In this document: positions 1 through 9,990 of the stretch, piece by piece | Layout of the letters: each line of letters starts with the position of its first letter | Numbering within the stretch: position 1 is the stretch's first letter | Assembly: GCF_040939455.1 (NCBI RefSeq) | Contig: NC_134136.1 | Span: 104,954,014-105,018,013 of the forward strand | DNA from: Microcebus murinus | Lineage: Eukaryota; Chordata; Mammalia; Primates; Cheirogaleidae | Direction of reading: 5' to 3' | DNA length: 64,000 nt | Program-made: the position numbers and the translations under genes | Notes under the pieces: generated by a model | Told to the model about the DNA's origin: nothing | Seen by the model: only the letters and a program-made list of their open reading frames with translations | The model's database searches: none

Positions 1-167
1 AACTCTGTAAATATGAGGAAACCTGTTAAATCTAGACTTAAAATGAGTGACTTTGATAGTATGTAAATTATATTTCACTTAAGCTGTTTAATAACAACAA
101 AAATGTCTGATTTCTTTTTGTTTTGTTTAGGCTATCCTAAGAAAGCAAGTGCTCTGTGGTAATAAGA

Positions 168-210
168 CCACACACACACACACAAACAAACAAACAAAAT
201 AAAAAAAAAC
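168..210. repeat. (CA)n-(CAAA)n microsatellite with A-rich end
   Basis: A run of about eight CA units passes into CAAA units and then an A-rich stretch. The neighbourhood shows no recognisable SINE body, so this is probably a free-standing simple repeat and not an Alu tail. Confidence 0.85.
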
Positions 211-334
211 AGTCAATCTGTTGATTGGCATAAATCAGCAACTAGATCTGATACACTTCGCAATGATGTTGCAGAGACAGAATGCTAAAGGGTGAAGAAG
301 CACTATCAAATAGTGAGCTTTCTTATTACTCACT

Positions 335-450
335 CCGAAACTAGCTTGGTGACCTCTCTGAATCTTACTTAACATTGTCTGGAAAAAGGAGGGATTGAAC
401 TGGATAAATTTCTAGTCACCAACAATCCTAAACATTCTATTTAGCCCGAT
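335..450 (+). mobile_element. MIR-like SINE relic
   Basis: The order of short matches (a GGTGACCTCTCTGAATCTTACTTAA-like core, then GGATTGAACTGGATAAATTTC and a CATTCTAT end) resembles the core and 3' half of a MIR/MIR3-type SINE in sense orientation. The match is weak and was judged by eye. Confidence 0.35.
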
Positions 451-2911
451 GATTTGTGAGAAGATAATCACTAAAATGATGTTCAAATTCTCCAATTATA
501 CCAAGGTATCACTGAAAAGTGTTCTTATCTTAAGTGCTTTAAACCAAAGGATTTACCTAAGTAAGTTCAAAAGTGGAATCCAAAATGATCTCAAGCATTT
601 TATGTCACCTCTTCTGTGTTATTTATTCTCTATTTTAATGCTGATTTAAGGTCAGGATTTTATACAAACTTCATAATAATAAATAGCTCTATATGTCTGA
701 AATATAATTATTTGCCTTGGGTTTCCTGATACTAATCTTGCTCTCATTTTTTAACCAAATTATTTTCAAAACCTTTTTAACTGTTGGGAAAGCTTGGAAA
801 TGAGTACAAGACAGAAACTGGTTCAGTGCAATGAAAAAAATTATTTCAGTTCCACTAAGAACATCTAAATGGCTTTCTACTTTCCTCGGTCACTAAATAC
901 TCACAAGGCCTTAGTCTACTAGTTACTAAGGTAACACAAAGCTGGCAGCATGTTGACATACCTTTCAAGGCCAAGAGGTTTTGCAGTATTTCATAGATAA
1001 TGTCACATTAACCTAAAACTTGTCCTTTTCACAAAAGAACAATAATTGTTTGAATGAATCTGTTGTAATTTTATTCTTTGTTTTTTTTTTTTAAAAAGGG
1101 ACTTTTGTTGCACATTCTTTAAGCTCAGCTACTATGTATTCTGTTTTTAAAATAACATAGTAGTATATGTCAGATGTCTTTATTGATTCCTGCATTAAGC
1201 CATTTATTTGATCTTTGTGTGGTTTACTCATAGCCTGAGTCAGAATCTGAGTAGTCAACCAAATGGTCTTCAGAAGACAGGGCATGCTTTGATCTATCCT
1301 CACAGGGCCATAAAGATATAGCTAGTGAAAATCAAGGCAAACAAAATGTAATGGGGATAAGTCAAGCACAACACTGATGGTTCATTAGTCTTTTCCAATA
1401 TAGTAACTTCTACAAATAACCCAAAGTAATGGTAAATGTAGATACATGTAAGTTTGAATAAATATATAAAACATTAATAACATCAAATGTACTGAAAGAT
1501 TATATCTTTGTTTAAAAATTATACATTTAAGAAAAATTTGAGATAAATTACATATAATAAATCTGATCTGAGAAAATGTCTGAATCTAAAATCATGATAG
1601 TGATTCAACTATTTGCAAACCCTACCCACAAATCAAGCAGCAACATTTATGGGTGGTGAATTCCTCACTCCCCTAAAGTTCTTCAGTTTCTTATATAATA
1701 TATTTAACAGTTCTTGGGAGCTATTAAATTTATCTAATTATTTTGAGTTTAGTGTATCTGCAGGCATCCTTAAACTTGACCTTATTCAATTCAATTCTAT
1801 AAAAACTAATTATTATTTCTGAACACTGTCAATTATGTCAAGGTCATATTGGATTGATTAAAGAAGTTAATAAAATTGCTCAGAATAAAATATTTTCTCT
1901 AAAGTGATAGTACCCTATTCAATTTAGCAAGTATTGACTACATCCCTGTGATAGTTAAAATGAAAAACTAAGCACTGCATTTAATTTAGTGGTTTATTTT
2001 ATTTACTTATATAACTTTCTATTTAAAGTTTATTTTATTAAGGATAATTTTTATTACTTTCCTGTAGCAATCTAACATTTGTCTGAAGAGTGGGAAAATT
2101 ATCAACCATATGCATATTTTACACTTGATTATTAATATCCAATTATGTTCTAGTTAATTTGAAAGTGTTGGGAAACAAATGACATATTTTACATACTGTA
2201 AAAAAAATTTATCATTTTGATTTTGAAATTCAAAATCATTAAATACTCCATATCTTTATTAATGATTATAAAAATATCAATTTGGCCAGCATTTTATGAA
2301 AGCTGATGAACACTGTGAGATTAGAAATCAAGGGAGAGTTACTTTATGTCATAATACTTCTCAAAAAAGATTTTGTGTATTAAAATTCAGCATGAAGAAG
2401 ATACAGTTTGAAAACTGAAGAAAAAGCTTTAAGATAAAGAATTGGGTGCATTTTGCATAGTTGCCTATTGAGGTTTGTCTAGCTAAAAATAACTTCATTG
2501 GTCTTTCCCCCTGTTTTAATTGTTTGCTTATATATAGTTTATTTTGTGTTACTATGTTAGAGAAATTCTGAAAAGGCACAATCAAATGTGACAAGGAACT
2601 GTATTTCATCAACTAACCCTTTGTTTTTTCAAACTAGATTCAAAATTCAATTATCATCACTTAGACTGCTCACAAATAGAATAAAACATTGACCATAACA
2701 TAGGAAGATGTAGAAACATTCAGAAAGAAGTTGCTTGGAAGAATTCTAAAACTTAAGTGGAAAAGATAGAGCCTTAAAATAAAATTGAGGATAAGTTTTC
2801 AGACATTAAAAAAAGATTGCTTTTTTATTGGGTTTTATTAAATGGGTAATATATTCTGAGTTTTGTTTTCTTCATCTCTGAGTTGTGTGAGTAGCTTTTC
2901 TGACTCTTTCT

Positions 2912-3404
2912 TGTTTAATATTTAATTGACAAATAAAACTTGCATATATTCAATGTGTATAATGTGATGATTTGATATATGTACACATTGTGTCCTCATT
3001 ACCATAGTCAAATTAACTAACCATATCCATTACCATCCATAGTTACCATTTGTGTGTGTGTGTGGGGGGGTGAGGACACTTAAAATCTACTGTCTTATCA
3101 AATTTCAGGTAAACAATTTGGAACTATTCACAATAACCAAGATATAGAAGCAACCTATGTGTCCATGGATGAATGAAGGAATAAATAAAGAAGATGTGAT
3201 ATATATATACATGATGGAATATTATTCAGACATTAAAAAAGAGGAAAATTCTGCCATTCAGGACAACATGGATGAACCTGGGGACATTATGTTAAGTGAA
3301 ACAAGCCAGACACAGAAAGACAAATACCATATGATCTCCATTATATGTGGAATTGAAAAAACTTAAAAAAAAAAATTGATCTCATAAAAACAGATTGTAG
3401 AATG
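2912..3404 (-). mobile_element. L1 3' end with 5' inversion (twin-priming structure)
   Basis: Positions about 2912-3118 read as the reverse complement of an L1M-type 3' UTR. Positions about 3119-3404 read as sense ORF2 C-terminus (frame from 3157, containing MMEYYSDIKK and MLSETSQTQKDKYHMIS) running into the start of the 3' UTR. Read on the minus strand, this is one L1 whose upstream part is inverted relative to its 3' end, as expected from twin priming. Possible decayed target duplications are 2900-2911 and 3405-3416 (10 of 12 bases match). A (GT)n/G run at 3051-3068 lies inside the element. Two independent insertions in opposite orientation are the alternative. Confidence 0.7.
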
Positions 3405-4149
3405 CTGGCTCTTTTTAAATTAAGAAACTTCTCTTAAAGTGTTTAACTTCACTGCTTTTACTTAAGATGAATAAACACTGCAATATATTATTAATAAAAG
3501 GTATACGGTAAACCTTTAAACTAAATTCATCAGCCTGGCATAATATTAGATAAACAGATAACAACCAAATCACAAACTTTTTATCATTTACTAAATGCCT
3601 AGTGCTGTTCCAGAAGTTAGCAAGTATAAAGAGTCAAACATTTAAAAGAAATGTGACTTTATTTTGTAACTCAGCTAATCAAGCAGAAATTGGTGACATA
3701 ATCATATCTTATCTTTCCTTCTAAACTGTAAACAGTCTAGGATCAGGGACTGGTTCTTCTTCACTTTTTTATTCTCCACGTTTCCTACCACTGAATTCAG
3801 GATTCAGAATGTAAATAGATTTGGGAAACAAAACCGGATTTTTTTTTTCTTCTTGACAATTTCATCTAAATCCTGATTTGAAAGGCATTAATGATTATGC
3901 TTTATCTCATTTCTCCACTTGTGGCTCCTGGCCTATCTGATCAGCTAAATTGCCATACACATAACAAACAAAAGAACAGACAAAGACTCAGCTGTTTTAT
4001 CTCTGTAAAAAATTATTTTATTAATGAAGTGACCTCTCATGATTTTCTAGCTCCCTGTAGTTTTTGTAGGCTTTAAAGGACACCCCCACACACATTGTTT
4101 CCTTTAAAATCATTTTAATGATGATATTTTGAATATCACCTTTCAAACC

Positions 4150-5216
4150 ACACATCCGATAAGGGATTAATATCCAAAATATATAAGGAATACAACCAAC
4201 TCAATAGCAAGAAAACAAATAACCCAATTTAAAAATGGGCAAGGAATCTGAATAGACATTTCCCAAAAAAATGACATACAAGTGGCCAACAAGTAGATAA
4301 AAAACTGCTCAACATCACTAATCATCAGGGAAATGCAAATTAAAACCACAATAAGATATCATCTTACACCTGTGAAAATGGATATTATCAGAAAGACAAA
4401 AGATAGCAAGTGTTGGAGAAGAAGTGGAAAAAAGGGAAGCCTGAACACTGTTGGTGGGAATGCCAAGTAGTACAGCCATTATAGAAAAACATATGGAGGT
4501 TCTTCAAAAACAATTAAAAATACCACTACCGTATGACCCAACAATCCCAATTCTGGGTATATAGACAAAGGAAATGAAATCAGCATGTCAAAGAGATATC
4601 TTCACTCCTGTGCTTATTGCAGCATTATTCTCAATAGCCAAGATATGGAACCGACCTAAGTAAGTGTTCATCAACAAATACATGGGGAAAGAAAATGTGG
4701 TAAACTATTCAGTCTTAAAAACAAAAGAAATCTTGCCATTTGCAACAACATGGATTAACCTAGAGGACATTATAGTAAGTGATATAAGCCAGGTACAGAA
4801 AGACAAATACCCACGTGATCTCACTTACATGTGAAATCAAATAACGTTGAACTCATGGAAGCAGAGAGTTGAGATGGGGCAGTATGTTTTTAGGTACAGG
4901 AGGGGTGGTTTAGGAAATGTTGGTCAAAGGATCCAAAATTTCAGTTAGAGAGGAGAAATAAGTTCAAAAGATCTTTCGTGCACTATGGTGACTACAATTA
5001 ATAACAATATGTTGTATTCTTGAAAAATGCCAAAAGAGTAGATTTTAAGTGTTCTCACCACAAAAATGATAAAATGTGAAGTAATATATATGCTCATTAG
5101 CTAGATTTAACTACTCCACAATGTGTGTATGTATATTTCAAAACATCACATTGTATACAATAAATATGTACAATTTCACCTGTCAATTTAAAAAATAAAA
5201 ATAATAAAAATAAAGC
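4150..5216 (+). mobile_element. L1M-type LINE, 5'-truncated, ORF2 end plus 3' UTR
   Basis: Sense L1 sequence begins at GGATTAATATCCAAAATATATAAGGAATAC-type ORF2 sequence. It passes through the conserved AACATCACTAATCATCAGGGAAATGCAAAT block and the TGGTGGGAATGCCAAGTAGTACAGCC block. It ends with an L1M 3' UTR (GTGTTCTCACCACAAAAATG, CATCACATTGTATACAATAAATATGTACAATT) and an A-rich tail near 5190-5216. Frames are broken, so there is no ORF2 function. The opposite-strand frame at 4167-4349 is an antisense shadow. Confidence 0.9.
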
Positions 5217-7589
5217 ACTTTCTGCTTAGTTTCCACCCTAGTAGTCTAGCCAACTTTCATATTAGTTATAATAATCAGGATTCTTGGTTCAAATTATGAA
5301 AAAATTTACAGTCTTTTTAGTTGGCCAGTTTCATAATAAAGTTGATTATTTCTGTGTTTGACTGCTAAAATCATTTATTTGGGATGACACATACTTTTAC
5401 CCATAAAGCATGTTAAACCTTAAAGAAAGAAAATGAGAAAGAGAGAAAAAATATTTATTTGTCTAGTTCTGATCAATTATAAAAATTATACTAAAAAAAC
5501 AACCATGATTAGTTAATGTTCTAGGAGAAAAAAAACAAATTTGTTCAACCAACTTGCTTAACCAAGAGCTCAAGAAAAATTATTGGTCTTTATCTGCAGC
5601 CCAGCTCCAACCTTGAATTTCTGACCCCTAAAGGAGTCTAATTGACTGACCCTTTGTCTTGGAGCCTGTGAGCTGATTTGAGTATTTTGTATCCAGACTC
5701 TGGCAAAATCTTTCACCACAACATTCCTCTATTGTCCATCTCCGAAACTTCCCCTTAAATTTTCTGGATTTTACTGGAAATGCCTAAAAATCGTCATTTT
5801 AATAAAGTTACAATATATAGGTTATGAAAGAAACCAGTTTACTTCCACTATTGCCATTATTCCAAAGACAACTGATTAATTGTAAAATATTAGAAGTGGC
5901 TCCCATAATTACATGTCTACTCTGTACTAGGCACAGTACTAGGTATTTTCTACATGTTACTTAGTGATATAGAAAAATTGTTTCTTTCAAAATAAGTATG
6001 TACACATTACTTCTGCAATAGGTTATCTGGCAGAAGTTGTGAGAATCCTTAAGCACTTGAGATAAATGAGCACCAAACTCTGTAATTCATTTTGTTTGCT
6101 TCTCCAAACATGGACCAGACCACACATATTCCACAAGTACAAAAGGTAAAGAACGCTTCCCATTTGCTCTCATCAGTGGCTTTAAGCCTCAATTTTTCTC
6201 TTTACTCTAGCTCTGAGTTGGTACCCTGTGGAAGATTATACACTTAAATATTGTAAAATTAAAAATTGAGAAGGAATTACTGTTAGGTTAGCTCTCACCC
6301 CAGGGAAGAGGCAGACAGGGCCTCAGTGAATGTCTTTCTTCCTTACACAGTCCATGGAGTGACAGAGGGCATGCTCACACGCCACCTATATGCCTATATG
6401 CATCCCCAGGGGCATGTGACCTCCAGTGGCATTGCCTCCTGCCTGGGAGAAATGTTAGTGGTGTTGGGACAGCCTGTGACAGCACTTCAGCATGCAGAAT
6501 ACTGTCAAAAAATTACAGGTAACCTCAGAATGGTGCCCCCCTCTCTTGGGGCCAAGATTTCTTCATGTATAAAACAAAATGATTAGGTTAGGCTGCTCTT
6601 CAAGCTAAACCACAGGAACTCAGAGAAATTGTTTTACTAAATAAATCATCGCTACTATCACCATAACCTCTAAGCTGATCCCAATCAAAAATAGGTCTAT
6701 CACACTCCGGAGTTATAATGCAGGCAGATTTAAGCAAGCAAAAGGTGGCCAGGCATTCTGCAACTATATCCTGTATCCAGGGAATGGACTCTATGATCTA
6801 AACCATAACCCTTCTCAAAAAGTTGGTCAGTGACTGCTCCTAGGCTCTAGAACTTGAAAAGTTTGAAAAGTGCTTTTATATGTTCACCACTAAAGACCAG
6901 CCATGCCCATCTTATAAAGGCACAACAACCTTTAGCCCTCAGCACCTCTTAAAAAGTCTCCTCTCTTCCTCAAAATAAAAAAAAATAATATTTGCAATTG
7001 TTTGTGGTCTAAGTGCTGATGAAATTTTATCATTCTTGTTATACTATTTTCCTCTCTTCTTTTAGTATGGGAATACTTTTGCCCAAATCCCATAGTCCTG
7101 CCTAGCAAAGGACATTGCATAGTTTTATATGTTTACTATCTCCCATTTATAAAACAAAATGTAATCACCAAGATGGTGTCCATTATTTAATCACTGTCTC
7201 CTCATCCCTGGAATAAGTTTCTTTTGTAAAGGATCAATGGAACCTGAACAGTAAATATAGTGAATGGAGCAATACTGGTCACTGACTGCAGGGATCTGTC
7301 CTTTTTTAACCTCTTGGACACACACACATTATATGATGTGCCTAAGTAAAATCTTTGGTTTAATGCCCAAATACCATGATTTATGAAATAGTCAGTGTTC
7401 AGACTGCTAGTAGATAAAAGTCACTGAACAATAATGTTTGATTTTTTTCTAATAATAAAATGATATATATGCATTATGGGAAACCTGGAAAAAAAAATAC
7501 AAAGAATGCAAAGCTAGCTTATTATCCCATTAAGCAAAGAAAACCACTATTAACATTCCAGTGTGTCCCTTTCTTTGTTCTAAATTTCC
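5217..7589. other. Mostly unique noncoding sequence
   Basis: No gene is identified. A degraded MIR-like antisense core may lie near 5890-5990 (CTACTCTGTACTAGGCACAGTACTAGG). An old interspersed repeat of unassigned family may lie near 7440-7590 (TTATGGGAAACCTGGAAAA, then AACCACTATTAACATTCCAG). The exon-like segment at 6351-6518 is described separately. Confidence 0.5.
6351..6518 (+). other. Exon-like open segment with splice-site-like borders
   Basis: The segment is preceded by a pyrimidine-rich tract ending TTCTTCCTTACACAG and followed by ATTACAG|GTAACC, which fit an acceptor and a donor. It is 168 bases (56 codons), so it keeps the reading frame. One frame is open throughout, covering roughly HGVTEGMLTRHLYAYMH to LQHAEYCQKIT. 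The frame stays open from an ATG at 6326 to a stop at 6584. I do not recognise the peptide and see no partner exon. It may be an exon of an unannotated transcript, a relic exon or chance. Splice motifs this good occur by chance in intergenic DNA, so confidence in function is low. Confidence 0.2.
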
Positions 7590-8275
7590 TTTAGCATTTA
7601 TTGATTCATTCACTCAACAATTCAACAACTATTTATCACAGGCCTCAACCTTAGCTACACATTAGAATCACCTGGGGAAATTTAAAAATACTGACACCTG
7701 AGCCTCCCCCCCCAGGGGTTCTGATTCAATTGCCTGGGGTAAGGCCTGGACATCTAGACTTTGTAAAGGTCCTCTCTAGGTGACTCTAATGTAAAGCCAG
7801 GAGTGAAAACCACTGATTGATCGGGCTTCTATGATGTGCCAGACACTGCTTGACATGGAAATGCAATGACAAAAAAAAAAAAAAACATGTAGAGTCCCTC
7901 GAAGACCTTACAGTTTTGTGGACAGACAGGTGAATGAATGAACAATTTCAACAACCTAAAATAAACACTGTAATGGAAGACTCTACAAAAAAACTGTGGG
8001 AGCATAGGAAAAGAAGACATTTAAATCTGTCTGGAGGATTCAGTGCACCCATCTCAGAGAGTTAGACAGCCAAACAAGTAAGGTAAGCATTCCAGGCACA
8101 GAGAAGTATCAAATGCTTAGAAAACTCCAAGTGGTTCCACTCAGTGTGACAAGGAAAGTGTCTGAAGATAATGCTGGACATGTAGGCAGCAGGCAGGTCC
8201 TGAAGAACCTAAGTATTCAGAATGATGGGCAGCCCCTGAAAGTTTTGAGCAGAGGAGGACCATAATTAAGTTCAT
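7590..8275 (+). mobile_element. Ancient mammalian interspersed repeat, split by a MER5 element
   Basis: The left part (ATTCATTCACTCAACAATTCAACAACTATTTAT) and the right part (TTCTATGATGTGCCAGACACTG, then GCATTCCAGGCACAGAGAAG, then GGGCAGCCCCTGAAAGTTTTGAGCAGAGG) follow the order of a common old mammalian repeat ('...tattgagtgcctactatgtgccaggcac...'). I cannot assign its family by eye. The element is interrupted at 7639-7815. Confidence 0.5.
7639..7815. mobile_element. MER5-type nonautonomous hAT DNA transposon
   Basis: The start CTCAACCTTAGCTACACATTAGAATCACCTGGGG and the end TAGGTGACTCTAATGTAAAGCCAGGAGTGAAAACCACTG are near inverted copies of each other, matching the MER5 terminal design. The length is about 177 bp, near full length. 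The flanking octamers 7631-7638 and 7816-7823 match at 6 of 8 bases, as expected for a decayed 8-bp hAT target duplication. It sits inside an older repeat, so it is the younger of the two. Confidence 0.8.
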
Positions 8276-8564
8276 CTCTAATTCATATCCCTCTGGCATC
8301 AGTTTGGATTAAAAGCCCAGTTGAGATTAGATGTAGTAAAACTAGAATGAAGTCTATAACAAAACTCCAAGAGAGCAAGTATGCCTGTTTCTGACTCCCA
8401 CAGTCTCCAAGAAGTTCACTGTTAATCTTACTTATCATAATAACTTGTATTTGAATGCTAAGCAATCATGTCAAAGTTTTGATCTGCTCTGTAGAAAACA
8501 AGATTCTTATAAAAGTCTTTTAAGAGATTCTTTATGCCTAATTAAGACATTTTGTTATAGGGTT

Positions 8565-8950
8565 ATAGGAGAAAATTAGGCACGATGAGACACCCAGAAA
8601 CTAGCAACAGAGGAAAGCCATCATCTCTAGGGCTGAAGGAGCAAGAAGAAGAAATAGAGCCCAGTGAGAATTGGAATCAGGGAAAAGATACTGCCAACAG
8701 GTGTGGAGGAATGCAGCTGCTGCCACAGCTATAGCCTGAAGCAGGGATGAAGCAGAGAAGAAATATCCAGACCTTTCTCTTTCTTCTCCCAAATTCTGAT
8801 TTCCTGCTAATGACCTCTATTGGCCAAATGCAATCTGAAGCCATCCAGTAAAGGAGCCCAGGAGATTCATTCATGGTGGTCAGAATCCCGGAGACACAGA
8901 ATAGAACAGAGAAAGGCAGACAATGTATCTGAGAGACAACAGAAAATAAC
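8565..8950 (+). mobile_element. Ancient interspersed repeat, family not assigned
   Basis: The block around 8745-8930 (TCCTGCTAATGACCTCTATTGGCCAAATGCAATCTGAAGCC, then AAAGGAGCCCAGGAGATTC, then AATAGAACAGAGAAAGG) resembles a common old mammalian repeat with an 'attggcca...ggaagcc...gggagcc' signature. A related signature occurs in the repeat near 47600. The left border is uncertain. Confidence 0.35.
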
Positions 8951-9318
8951 TACCCTACAGATGGTAGTTATCATAGCCAAAATGTCTTAGGCAAAAATAT
9001 CCATCCCCATTTTCAATAGAGTCCTAAAGAAAATAGTAGACTTCATAACACATCTATTATTGGCAATAAAATAGGAACCTTCTTTCCATGAAGCAGAGTA
9101 ACAGGAAATTCCTGACAGCCAATAAGAATTTTTGATGAGTAAAAAAAGTTAACAGTTGACAAATTGAAGACATTTACATTAAAAGCTCAAATTAGAAAAT
9201 AGATATAGCTCAGGTGTCAAAATTTTCCATACCTACTCAAACCTTATATAAACTTTCAGTTATTCATCTAAGGTATATCAAAATTAAGAACTTATAGGAA
9301 ACACAACTAAGTATATGA

Positions 9319-9362
9319 TATGTCATATGCTAGGTATATATATGTCATATGCTAGGTATATA
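9319..9362. repeat. Perfect 22-bp tandem duplication
   Basis: The unit TATGTCATATGCTAGGTATA plus TA occurs twice back to back (9319-9340 and 9341-9362) with no mismatch. This implies a recent replication-slippage or duplication event. Confidence 0.9.
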
Positions 9363-9839
9363 AAACGAACTAGGAGGTGTCTCTAGAGTGCTTATAGTAA
9401 CATTCTAGAATGGGAGCACAAGTACTGTGCCAGTGAATGAAACATGGTCCTCTGGCCTCTTTTGTAAAGTTTACAGCTTTGGGAGAGTACAGTGGTTCAC
9501 AGAGAAAGAGAATATCTATAAAGACAACTAATCAGGAAATCAGCTCTGGAAATAAATTGGATTCTATTGGCCACGGATATCCACTTGATAAAACATCTGG
9601 TTAACAATTATCAACTGGGCAGGTGTTAAATTCTCAATCAAAGGGTTTTATTAGCTTATAAGTCAGAGTAAAATTGAAGCACTGGAGTGGGTGAGACTGT
9701 GTTCTTCATATGAAGTATTGCAACCTCATCACTATTGTGTATATTCACCAGTGATATTTTAAAATGTTCTTGATAATTCATTTCTGATATCCTGCAGCAT
9801 TGGTTTACACATATCTTAAAACATTTGTCTAAAAACATC

Positions 9840-9990
9840 TTTTATTGCAATTACCTATGTACATGTCTTTCTGTCCAACCAGATTGTAGAGGCCTGGAAG
9901 GTCTTGTCCTGTTCTTTTTTGTAGCTTTTAAATAACTGTACACACTTTCTTTATAGATACTAAGTAAATCTATATTAAATGCTGAGAGGA
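9840..9990 (+). mobile_element. L2 LINE 3'-end relic
   Basis: The order TGTCTTTCTGTCC, AGATTGTAGAGGCCTGGAAGG, TCTTGTCCTGTTC and ACTAAGTAAATCTATATTAAATG matches the L2 3' end ('gtctgtctcccccactagaatgtaagctccatgagggcaggg ... gtgctcaataaat') with heavy decay. Confidence 0.45.

Larger units (their letters stand above)
1..2899. other. A+T-rich noncoding sequence, mostly unique
   Basis: No gene, RNA or young repeat is recognisable here. It contains a (CA)n/(CAAA)n microsatellite at about 168-210 and one possible MIR-like relic (listed separately). Open frames of 60-83 codons occur on both strands. They have no recognisable homology and are of chance length for this base composition. Confidence 0.6.

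Noticed and set aside
3157..3366. 69-codon frame rich in charged residues
   Set aside because: It is the C-terminal end of L1 ORF2 inside the inverted L1 copy.
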